A DNA stretch of 30,334 bases from positions 40,772 to 71,105 of the forward strand of contig NW_005434459.1 in assembly GCF_000315625.1 (NCBI RefSeq), given 5' to 3'. Source of the DNA: Guillardia theta CCMP2712. Its lineage: Eukaryota; Cryptophyceae; Pyrenomonadales; Geminigeraceae. How positions within the stretch are numbered: the first letter of the stretch is position 1; the number at the start of each line of letters is the position of its first letter. The notes below the pieces were generated by a model that was not told where the DNA came from, did no database searches, and was given only the letters and a program-made list of their open reading frames with translations. Of this stretch, positions 1 through 9,900 are shown piece after piece. Both the position numbers and the translations under genes were made by a program.

Positions 1-1228
1 AAGAGGAGGAGGAGGAGATGTAGTGTGAAAGCGAATAGGATGATGGAAATTCTGCCCTCACCTTCCCCAACCACCTTAGAGAGTCCAAAGTCTGAGAGCA
101 GAATCTTGAAGCATGTAAGGTCAGAGGGAGGGAGGGAGGGAGGGAGAGAAGGGAAGGGAGGGAGGGAAAGGAGGGAAGGAGGAAGGGAGGAGGGAGAGAT
201 ATTGGAGGAGGAGGAGATTTGATTCACCTCCCCGTTGCGGTTGAACATGATGTTTGCTGGTTTGATATCGTAATGAATGATCCGTTGCCTGACAGAAACA
301 AAGATGATGGAAACGATTGTGATGGAGGAGGAGAATATGAAGTAGGAGAAGGAGAAGAAGGAGAAGGAGAAGGAGGAGAAGGAGAAGGAGATACAAAGGA
401 GGAGGGGGAGAAGAAGGAGGGGGAGGGAGGAAGAAGAGGAGAAGGAGAAGGAGAAGGAGAAGGAGATTCGAAGGAGGAGGAGGAGGGAGGAGAATATGAA
501 GGAGGAAGAGCAATAAGAGGGAGAAGGGAGGAGGAGAAGAAGGGAGGAGAATATGAAGCAGGAGAAAGAGGAGGGAGGAGGATAGTAATTACTTGAGACT
601 GTCAAGGTAAGCAAGACCAGACAGAACCTGAATAACTATCAGATGAGAAGCAGAAACTCATCATATCCATCGGAGCAGACAAGTCAACCACAACAATGAA
701 ACATGTCTCACAACACTTCAACAACAAGTCCAACATGGAGCTTCACTTCTCATCTCCCACCTGTCTCATGATTGTCCGACATTCTTCTTCACAGAGCGGC
801 CCGCATCTGTTCAGATGAGTCTCGAGGTCTCCTGCAACGCATGTGACTACATCTCACAATGAAGAGCATATCTTCAGTGAATGATATCATGTCCAACAAT
901 GAATGATATCATGTCAACAATGGAGGTGTCTTGACATCTTCAGTGAAGATATCATGTCAACAATGAAGACATCTTCAGTGAAGATCATGTCAACCATGAA
1001 GACATCTTCAGTGAAGATATCATGTCAACAATGAAGACATCTTCAGTGAAGATGTCAACAATGAAGACATCTTCAGTGAAGATGTCAACAATGAAGACAT
1101 CTTCAGTGCCTCTCTCACCGTGGCACATCTCCAGCACTGTGCAGAAAGAGTTCTTGTCGATCTCAAACACGTCGAAGAGCCTCACCTGCTAAGTCTCAGC
1201 CCCTCGCACACCCTCCCCGAACTGCTGC

Positions 1229-1322
<94 letters not shown>

Positions 1323-1354
1323 GGCTGCGGCTGCTGCTGCTGCTGCTGCTGCTG

Positions 1355-1401
<47 letters not shown>

Positions 1402-3234
1402 TCCTCCTCCTCCTCCCTTCCTCTCTCTTCCCCATTCAGTCCATCCTCATCATCATCATCATCATCATCATCATTTCCATGTCCTTGCCTGAATCCTCCA
1501 CGTCCCAGGAGGCCGAGCAGTACATATCGCCTGTTGAAAAGCATTCAGCAAGGTCTCGATAGGCAACAAGAACATTTCATCACTTGTGCAGGATGTAAGG
1601 GTTGAGGTTACAACTGTTTCCGATGAATCTGCTCAACCTTTCACATGATTGTCTTCTCAACTCCCTGACATGGATCTGTTTTCAATATTGTCAGTCTTTC
1701 TTTCTTTCATCATACTTCTAATCTCACTCTGCACTGCCTGTCTAGTTCCGATCTGCAGTACAAGTCAACATGTACTTGGAGCAATCACAAGAATGAATCT
1801 CTTGCCTCTTTGACTGCAACTTCTTGATCTGCTCCTGCAGCAATCTCATCCTAACCTTCAGAATTTCCTCCGAGTGCAGCATGTCGATCTTTCTGGAGTG
1901 AAGACATGTCATTGCATGTCTTTGAGACTCAAGAAGTGCCTCCGTGAGTTGACTTGCGATGACGATTTCTTCAACCTCATCAAAGTTTTTTGCAGTCTCC
2001 TGTAATTTCTTGAGCAGTAGAAGCAAACGAAGAGAAGGAGGAGAAGGAGGAGGAGGAGGAGAAGAAGACGAGTTGAACACATCATGACCTGTCGATCTTT
2101 GCAAACTCAAGCTCTAGAGCTTGTTGTTCACTCTGAATGAAAACTCAGTCACTGTCTTCTTCTCAACTTGTCGCTGACCTTCAATCTGATAAAGTCTGTC
2201 CCTTCTACCCAAACCTCCTTCAGCCCGTTCTTGTGGTCCTTTGCGACTGACCGAAATCTCAGCCCGAGCAACCCACCTCGCTTCCTCACTGGTGAAATGT
2301 CCCAGCCTTGCGGAGGAGGACGCGATTTCCTCTGCTTTCTTGCTCCTCTTATGTTCTTCTGACTGATAGCAACCAAAATCACTTCGTCTTCAGAGCACAG
2401 AGTTTGCAAAACCTGATACATGTGCATGGCCAACTGTTTCAAAGCTCTCTTGTACAGCCTTGACAACCACTTTGCTCGGATCTGATTCCATCATGCATTA
2501 TTCTTCATCTCGTTTCTGTCTCAGTGTATACCTGCATACCAACAAATCGCTCCATATCTTGCCTCACATCCTCACTCTCTGCAATGTTGTCATTTTCTTT
2601 CTCCACTCTCCTCAACATGTACGTCTGGTCAACTCTGCAACCCGTAGCCGCAAGCTCTCCACGCTAATCATGTTGTGTGTTCAGAAAGAGATCGTTGGAG
2701 TGCAAACGAGAACCTTTCAGAACAATTGCAGCACCTAACATTGTTCTCAACGTTTGGCCTGTTGGTATCGGCCTCGTGCATGGGCCTGTTGAATGAAACT
2801 GATCAGATTATTTTATCTTTCAAATCTTCTTTTCAGCCCTCCCTCCCTCTTCTAAGAATACCTTCCGCTAGATGTCGTTTCCGTCCCCGTTACAGACGAT
2901 GACGACCTGAAAGTCAAGTTTCATTCCATCAACGCACTGACATCCCCATGGCATCTGTACACCTTGAAGTCAGCTCGAACCTTTGCAGAGACTTGTCCTC
3001 CTTGGCAGACATGTTTGAATAGTTGGGATCTGTCTGTAGTTTCACGTCCATGTTAACTGGTTGGACTGCGGGAAGCTGCTTGCTTTCAATTAGGAGGGAT
3101 CGATAGAGCGCGGACGAGTGGCGTACCTTCCAGGAAGGATGCAGTCCTGTCCTCTGCTGCATCACAGATGCTGAATCCGACCATGACTGAAAGAAGGAGG
3201 CGACCAGGATGAACGAAAGCAAAGCACATCTCAT
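1..3234 (-). CDS. TLK: Tousled-like Ser/Thr protein kinase, multi-exon, C-terminal end outside the window
   Basis: Exons joined by eye, gene order: 3234-2963, 2906-2862, 2785-2735, 2663-2532, 2481-2215, 2132-2089, about 2008-1770, 1530-1489, 1185-1119, 831-761, 627-593, 288-228, 104-62. The five exons from 1185 down join in phase. Kinase motifs in order: RYVLLGLLGRGGF (glycine loop), VRLFDVFEIDKNSFCTVLEM (hinge), GDLETHLNRCGPLCEEECRT, LSGLAYLDSLKQ, IIHYDIKPANIMF (catalytic loop, HYD in place of HRD), LLSDFGLSKVV (DFG). The HYD form and the SFCTVLE hinge are typical of Tousled-like kinases, nuclear chromatin-assembly kinases with N-terminal coiled coils; charged coiled-coil-like exons lie upstream here. 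The beta2-beta4 part of the N-lobe is not found between 1185 and 1489. Exon 2663-2532 needs a one-base shift to stay open, and the 2089/2008 junction is out of phase by one. The start at 3234 gives a hydrophobic N-terminus that may instead be an intron polypyrimidine tract. Confidence 0.83.
105..592. repeat. Purine-rich simple repeats in two kinase introns
   Basis: The plus strand is almost pure A/G. Positions 121-200 are GGGA/GGAGG-type runs and 310-580 are GGAGAA-type hexamer-like runs. They fill the introns on either side of the catalytic-loop exon (228-288). The long Leu/Pro or Glu/Gly reading frames across them come from low complexity and are not genes. Confidence 0.85.
880..1112. repeat. 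Tandem repeat with GAAGACATCTTCAGTGAAGA core
   Basis: At least six imperfect copies, with units of about 27-36 bp that vary by presence or absence of an ATCATG insert. The core holds the near-palindrome GAAGACATCTTC. The array lies inside the kinase intron between exons 831-761 and 1185-1119. Confidence 0.85.
1228..1474. repeat. Trinucleotide microsatellites (GCT)n, (CTC)n, (ATC)n
   Basis: Positions 1228-1398 are an almost uninterrupted GCT/CTG run broken only by ACT and GCG variants, followed by CTC repeats at 1399-1416 and ATC repeats at 1448-1474. They occupy most of the gap between kinase exons 1185-1119 and 1530-1489. Poly-Ala, poly-Leu and poly-Gln frames across the block are not supported as genes. 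Confidence 0.9.
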
Positions 3235-3298
3235 CTTGTTCACTCCTCGCCTCACACGACAAGCATTCAACTAGCTCTTTTTCGATGATCAATCAGCG

Positions 3299-3381
3299 TC
3301 TTGATCAAGTTCGGCATACTGTCCGTCACTCTCCATCTTCTTGATCAAGTTCGGCATACTGTCCGTCACTCTCCATCTTCT
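3299..3381. repeat. 40-bp direct tandem duplication
   Basis: Two identical copies with a period of 40 bp start at 3299 and 3339. They lie in the spacer between the divergent kinase (minus) and fucosyltransferase (plus) genes. This may be part of the promoter region; no known element is recognised. Confidence 0.9.
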
Positions 3382-3485
3382 CTCTCTGCTGAATTGTGTC
3401 TTCCCCTCCTCCTCTCCATCCCGTCACATAGCTCGCACCATGCTTTCAAACAAGCGTGTGATTTCAAAAGCTGAGGCGTGAAGAT

Positions 3486-3910
3486 TCAAACTTTCAAACC
3501 CAAACTTTCAAACCCAAACTTTCAAACCCAAACTTTCAAACCCAAACTTTCCATCAAACTAACTGTTGCCACCGATCGGACCCGCGGGGCCGGTCGGACC
3601 GTACTGATACTATGATGATACCCGGGTCCGCCGACCACTCTCCTGACAGTGATTGGACTCCCTTGCCACGGACACTGACTTCACGCTGTCGCACAGGCCA
3701 TACGATGAGAAGAGACAAGACAGCTCAGCAGGCGGATCCGAGGCTCTGCGCGGCCGGAGTCCGCGGCTCGGAAGCTCAACTAACGACTCTTCCGAACTTG
3801 AAGCCCCCGGCGGCGCTGGGCGGAGCCGGCTTGAAAGATTGAGTTTGAAAGATTGAGTTTGAAAGTTTGAAAGTTTGAAAGTTTGAAAGTTTGAAAGTTT
3901 GAAAGTTTGT
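3486..3910. repeat. GC-rich block flanked by inverted CTTTCAAA / TTTGAAAG arrays
   Basis: The left flank (about 3487-3552) has about five copies of a 14-bp unit AACTTTCAAACCCA. The right flank (about 3832-3908) has about nine copies of the 8-bp unit TTTGAAAG, which is the reverse complement of CTTTCAAA. Between them is about 280 bp of GC-rich DNA with CCGCGGGGCCGG and CGCGGCCGG-type runs. The ends could pair as a long imperfect stem. ORFs crossing it look spurious. The block ends just before the fucosyltransferase start. Confidence 0.75.
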
Positions 3911-3937
3911 TCCACCAGGCTCCCAGGGCTCCTGTCG

Positions 3938-6812
3938 ATGGCAGCGATAGCGCTCATGGTCGTCATGGCGTGCTGGGAAGCAGCTGGGGCGATAGAGATC
4001 CTCTCGCCGAGACCTCGAGAGCTCTTCTCCTCCCTCCCCGTCTCTCCTCCTCTCCTCCTCTCCCCTGCCATGACGAGGACGGCAGGTGCCGATCTTGATC
4101 CGGATGTCAGAGGAGGAGGTTGAGATACCAGGTTTGAGGAGGAGGGTGCGAGGTATAGAGGGATGATGGCGAGAGCAGAGGCGAAGCTGGGGTTGGGGAT
4201 CAACGGGAGGCATCTCTACGACATCCCTGCCAGCAGCTTGATCGAGGTTTGCTGAGGAGTTTGAGCAGAGTTTGAGCCACAGCCTAACTTGCGGGCAGAC
4301 GTCGTGCGGAGATTTCAAGGAAGGGTCGAATGAGATTGCTGTCTACTTCATGAGGAGAGACCAGGAAGCTCCTCAAGTGTTTCAGTTCAACATCACGATA
4401 AGGCTTGATGCAGATCAGGTGCTGTGTGCCAGGCTGCTCGCCGCCCCCTTGCCTGACCTGCTGCTTGCTGTCAGAACGAGATGATTTTCTATATCCCCCC
4501 GAAAGACTCCGCCCACCCTCGTATCCTCCATCACCTCGTCACGCCACGTCAGCAGAGGCCAGACGATGTTCAGCGATGCTACAGCAAGACCTGCTCTGCT
4601 CAGGCATGACTGCTGCTCCCTTCCCCTTCCCGACCTCACTGGTGGGCGCAGGGAGGTCACGCGGCACCAGCGTTTCAGAAGCTGCAGGAGTACGTCGAGA
4701 GGACGAACAGGCACGTCCATGCGGCTGGTCTCCTGGTCTCATCCTGTCTCGCAGCGTCTGGGAGGACGAGGAGAAACTTCGCAACGCCAAGTTCCTCATA
4801 GCTCGTCACTTCCCTACCAGGCAGCCCTGAAGCCTCCTTGTAGTCACTGCGCCAGTGTCTCATCTTGGTTGACAGCGGGATGGGAAACATGTTCCAGTCT
4901 CTTGTCTCAGCGTTTCTCGCGGCATATCTGACTGATAGAGTGAGTTTCGTCCTGCCGAACCGCCATGGCCTGACTGACTTCCTGTAGATCTTCCTTCATG
5001 ATGGGTTCTTGATGGAGGAGTTTTTGGATTTTCCAAGATGTCAGTGTTTGCACAACATTCGCAATCTTGTTTCTCTCACCCTGACTTCCTCACAGTCACC
5101 TCAACAAACTACTCACAGATTTTTCACTTGTTCGGATCTCGACACGTCTTCTTGAACTCGCAGTACTTCATGTACACAGGTGTTCAGGTGAGTCAACCCA
5201 GAGCAGGACCTAGGGAGCTGACGACTTGATACCAGGACATGATGCTATGCGACGACCTCTCATCTCGATTCAGGTGAGTCCAGCTCTTGCATGACAAAGT
5301 CAAGACGTTTCTCTCAGCGAGCAGTTCGTGTTCCTGGAGAGTGATCAGTACTTTGCTGGGCTGCTGATCAACAACGATTACTACGCCTTGGAGTATCCAT
5401 CCTTGTTTGCTGCTCCATCCCACCTTTCACTGTGGGTATCCAGGTTGCAAAGGCTCTTTGGCGACAAGATGTTTGGCATCATATCAAGCTTCCTGTTCCA
5501 ACTGCGCCCGGAGATCGACCGGGAGGTCATGCTGACGACTCTGATGACTCGCAAGACACACCTTGACTGTTCCCGGAGCAGGTCACTGAATTCTACGAGG
5601 CAAACCTGGCTGGTCGTCGGTCAGTCGGTCTAGTTCACCTGCTAGGAGGAAGAGGAGACGTAACCATCCCAGCAGGCATCCACGTACGAACTCACACGCT
5701 GGGTCATCCTGGGTACATCGAGCCCTACTCGCTCGTAGACCATCACGGTCATTTTCTTAACTCGTACTGGTCAGTCTGCTCCTCCTCAGCCCCTTGTTCT
5801 CCATCGTGCCCTCTTCATCCTTCTCCTCCACCAATCCTCCCCCTTTACCTTTCTATATTCTTCTCCTTCCTCTCTTTCTCCCACTTCCCCACCGTCTCTC
5901 TCCTCTCTTGCTCCCCTTGAACGTTCACCTTAGTTGATCATCCCACTTGCCCAGGAAATGCGCAAGTTTGGCCGGGGGGGCGACGAGCTACGGGGAGGAC
6001 GAACTGATCCCTGCTGTGCGGCGTCGACCCTCCTACACTCCCTCCCTTCACCAGCTCCTACCAGGTGATGCTTGTCACCGACAACCCTTCCATCCGACAA
6101 GAAGCCTACCGCAACCTCGGCGACCAGCTCGTGATCCGAGAGGTCTCGCCGAGAGCTGAGAAATTCCTTCTGACGGCTTTGCGGCAGGGCCCCATCACCC
6201 GCAGCAATCTTGAAGGACAGGTTGACTAGCTGAGAGGGGGAGCAGGCAGGCCTGACGCGCCGCCAGCGCTCTGCACTGGTCGATCTTGTGCTCCTTTCCC
6301 TGTGTGACGTCATCATCACTACTCAGGTCGTGTCTCCCTCGGACTGTACGGTACCGTTGACAGCCTGGCAGATGAGCACTTTCTCTTACGTAGCTCACGC
6401 CCTGTCCTCCAAGGTCCCTTACATCGTCAACTTTCAAGGGGCGTGTGTCAGGTGCTACCTTGGAAGGGATACGTAGGACTATGGTGACGTCACCATGGAA
6501 GGGGAAGGGAGGAAGTGGAGGCGATGGTGACGTAACTATGGAAGGGAAGAGGGGATAGAGAGGGAGATAGTGATGGGTCATGGTAGGGACATCTCATCCG
6601 AGCCCTGTGTGCATGCATGGCGACATATTGCCGTGGGTTCCCACGTGAGCTGACGCCTCTTGGCTGCCGTGACCTGACTGGCTCTGCAAGTGTCTTCAAG
6701 GAGAACTGCCTGTGTCCAGTACCATCGAGACAAGAAACTGCGGGTACTATACGCAGGTATCAAATGCGATGACGATGGTGGGGAACTGAACATGTGTCAA
6801 AGCAATCTTTGA
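3938..6812 (+). CDS. GT37-like fucosyltransferase (xyloglucan-fucosyltransferase family), many exons
   Basis: Start ATG 3938 opens a signal/anchor-like stretch (MAAIALMVVMACWEAAGA), expected of a secretory-pathway glycosyltransferase that moves fucose from GDP-fucose. Likely exons: 3938-4085, 4125-4246, 4283-4324, 4365-4418, 4475-4603, 4652 to about 4820 (unresolved), 4844-4939, 4988 to about 5050, about 5101-5187, 5236-5273, 5318-5525, 5582-5769, 5955-6015, 6065-6220, 6267-6326, 6372-6451, 6701-6812. From 5236 on, every junction keeps phase. Family landmarks: VDSGMGNMFQSLVSAFLAAY followed by LTDR; FLESDQYFAGLLINN with LFGDKMFGIISSFL; AGIHVRTH (nucleotide-sugar motif); VMLVTDNPSIRQEA; LSLCDVIITTQMSTFSYVAH, matching the family's C-terminal D(V/K)(L/I)(V/I)T..STF.YVA block. 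Many introns are 36-60 nt. Substrate is unknown. The last exon could instead start at 6691. Confidence 0.78.
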
Positions 6813-6950
6813 CAGCACCCAAGAACTGCGAGTGGATCAGTTGAGCCTCTCGGAAACATTTTGCTTGCTAACAGATCTAGCGATCAGTCCCTACATGTAA
6901 GATAGAATCGCTCATCTATTATTGTTTCGCTTGTAATTATGTAAATCACA

Positions 6951-9900
6951 TCATCCAATAATCCTGAAAGTCAAAGTAAGGATAGTTTCCTGTTTGTCTT
7001 TCCCAAGTACGAGCTTCTCCTTCTTATACAACTGGAAATCCTTGGTCTCAGAAGTTCCATTCCCTCTGTCATACAGTCCTTGCAAAAAGTCGGCGCTGAT
7101 CCTCACGCTCCCTACCTTGTCGTTCGAGCCAATGATGTTGTAGTCCCAAACCTCTGCTACCATCTCCTTGACCTCCCCTCCTCCCTCTACCTCGAAGTCT
7201 AGTCGCTCTCCCCAGTCTGGCGAGTACGTGTTCTTCTTCACCGACGACTTCCGCTCCTCCCCGCTGTAGTTGATCACGCAGTACGCGTCGCAAGTCCCCA
7301 TCGTGTCCATCTTCGGCAGATGCCGCGCTGACTCTACCACAACCTCCAGCCTCGCCCGTCTCGTCAAGGCTGCGATCGCCTCCTCGTCCCCTGCCTGTGG
7401 CTCGATCTCTAGCTCCCCTTCCTTCTCGAAACGCAGCGAGATCTCCGCCTTCTGCTTGTCGTGCCCTACCACCGCCTTGTTGTTCTCGTCCTTGATCTCG
7501 AAGCGCCTTGCTTCGCCTGACCTCAAGCACGCCCGTAGCTCTGCCGCACTGATCCTCACGCTCCCTACCTTGTCGTTCGACCCGACCATGTCGTAGTCCC
7601 ATACGTCTACCGTCATCTCCTTGACCTCCCCTCCTCCCTCTACCTCGAAGTCTAGTCGCTCTCCCCAGTCTGGCGAGTACGTGTTCTTCTTCACCGACGA
7701 CTTCCGCTCCTCCCCGCTGTAGTTGATCACGCAGTACGCGTCGCAAGTCCCCATCGTGTCCATCTTCGGCAGATGCCGCGCTGACTCTACCACAACCTCC
7801 AGCCTCGCCCGTCTCGTCAAGGCTGCGATCGCCTCCTCGTCCCCTGCCTGTGGCTCGATCTCTAGCTCCCCTTCCTTCTCGAAACGCAGCGAGATCTCCG
7901 CCTTCTGCTTGTCGTGCCCTACCACCGCCTTGTTGTTCTCGTCCTTGATCTCGAAGCGCCTTGCTTCGCCTGACCTCAAGCACGCCCGTAGCTCTGCCGC
8001 ACTGATCCTCACGCTCCCTACCTTGTCGTTCGACCCGACCATGTCGTAGTCCCATACGTCTACCGTCATCTCCTTGACCTCCCCTCCTCCCTCTACCTCG
8101 AAGTCTAGTCGCTCTCCCCAGTCTGGCGAGTACGTGTTCTTCTTCACCGACGACTTCCGCTCCTCCCCGCTGTAGTTGATCACGCAGTACGCGTCGCAAG
8201 TCCCCATCGTGTCCATCTTCGGCAGATGCCGCGCTGACTCTACCACAACCTCCAGCCTCGCCCGTCTCGTCAAAGACTGCGATCGCCTCCTCGTCCCCTG
8301 CCTGCTCCTCGATCTCTAGCTCCCCCTCCCTTCTCGAAACGCAGCGAGATCTCCGCCTTCTGCTTGTCGTGCCCTACCACCGCCTTGTTGTTCTCGTCCT
8401 TGATCTCGAAGCGCCTTGCTTCGCCTGACCTCAAGCACGCCCGTAGCTCTGCCGCACTGATCCTCACGCTCCCTACCTTGTCGTTCGACCCGACCATGTC
8501 GTAGTCCCATACGTCTACCGTCATCTCCTTGACCTCCCCTCCTCCCTCTACCTCGAAGTCTAGTCGCTCTCCCCAGTCTGGCGAGTACGTGTTCTTCTTC
8601 ACCGACGACTTCCGCTCCTCCCCGCTGTAGTTGATCACGCAGTACGCGTCGCAAGTCCCCATCGTGTCCATCTTCGGCAGATGCCGCGCTGACTCTACCA
8701 CAACCTCCAGCCTCGCCCGTCTCGTCAAGGCTGCGATCGCCTCCTCGTCCCCTGCCTGTGGCTCGATCTCTAGCTCCCCTTCCTTCTCGAAACGCAGCGA
8801 GATCTCCGCCTTCTGCTTGTCGTGCCCTACCACCGCCTTGTTGTTCTCGTCCTTGATCTCGAAGCGCCTTGCTTCGCCTGACCTCAAGCACGCCCGTAGC
8901 TCTGCCGCACTGATCCTCACGCTCCCTACCTTGTCGTTCGACCCGACCATGTCGTAGTCCCATACGTCTACCGTCATCTCCTTGACCTCCCCTCCTCCCT
9001 CTACCTCGAAGTCTAGTCGCTCTCCCCAGTCTGGCGAGTACGTGTTCTTCTTCACCGACGACTTCCGCTCCTCCCCGCTGTAGTTGATCACGCAGTACGC
9101 GTCGCAAGTCCCCATCGTGTCCATCTTCGGCAGATGCCGCGCTGACTCTACCACAACCTCCAGCCTCGCCCGTCTCGTCAAGGCTGCGATCGCCTCCTCG
9201 TCCCCTGCCTGTGGCTCGATCTCTAGCTCCCCTTCCTTCTCGAAACGCAGCGAGATCTCCGCCTTCTGCTTGTCGTGCCCTACCACCGCCTTGTTGTTCT
9301 CGTCCTTGATCTCGAAGCGCCTTGCTTCGCCTGACCTCAAGCACGCCCGTAGCTCTGCCGCACTGATCCTCACGCTCCCTACCTTGTCGTTCGACCCGAC
9401 CATGTCGTAGTCCCACACGTCCACCGTCATCTCCTTGACCTCCCCTCCTCCCTCTACCTCGAAGTCTAGTCGCTCTCCCCAGTCTGGCGAGTACGTGTTC
9501 TTCTTCACCGACGACTTCCGCTCCTCCCCGCTGTAGTTGATCACGCAGTACGCGTCGCAAGTCCCCATCGTGTCCATCTTCGGCAGATGCCGCGCTGACT
9601 CTACCACAACCTCCAGCCTCGCCCGTCTCGTCAAGGCTGCGATCGCCTCCTCGTCCCCTGCCTGTGGCTCGATCTCTAGCTCCCCTTCCTTCTCGAAACG
9701 CAGCGAGATCTCCGCCTTCTGCTTGTCGTGCCCTACCACCGCCTTGTTGTTCTCGTCCTTGATCTCGAAGCGCCTTCCTTCGCCTGACCTCAAGCACGCC
9801 CGTAGCTCTGCCGCACTGATCCTCACGCTCCCTACCTTGTCGTTCGAGCCAATGATGTTGTAGTCCCATACGTCTACCGTCATCTCCTTGACCTCCCCTC

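Noticed and set aside
1120-1605. Long poly-Ala/Cys/Ser, poly-Leu and poly-Gln frames on both strands
   Set aside because: They are translations of trinucleotide microsatellites within a kinase intron; flanking kinase exons on the minus strand explain the region better.
3086-3270. Signal peptide on the Tousled-like kinase (MRCALLSFILVASFFQSW)
   Set aside because: The hydrophobic stretch ends in TTCTTTCAG, which also reads as a pyrimidine tract plus acceptor; these kinases are normally nuclear, so I do not claim secretion.
7270-9863. Repeated 108-residue plus-strand ORFs, one per C2 unit
   Set aside because: They are antisense shadows of the near-identical C2 repeats and recur at the same 453-bp spacing.
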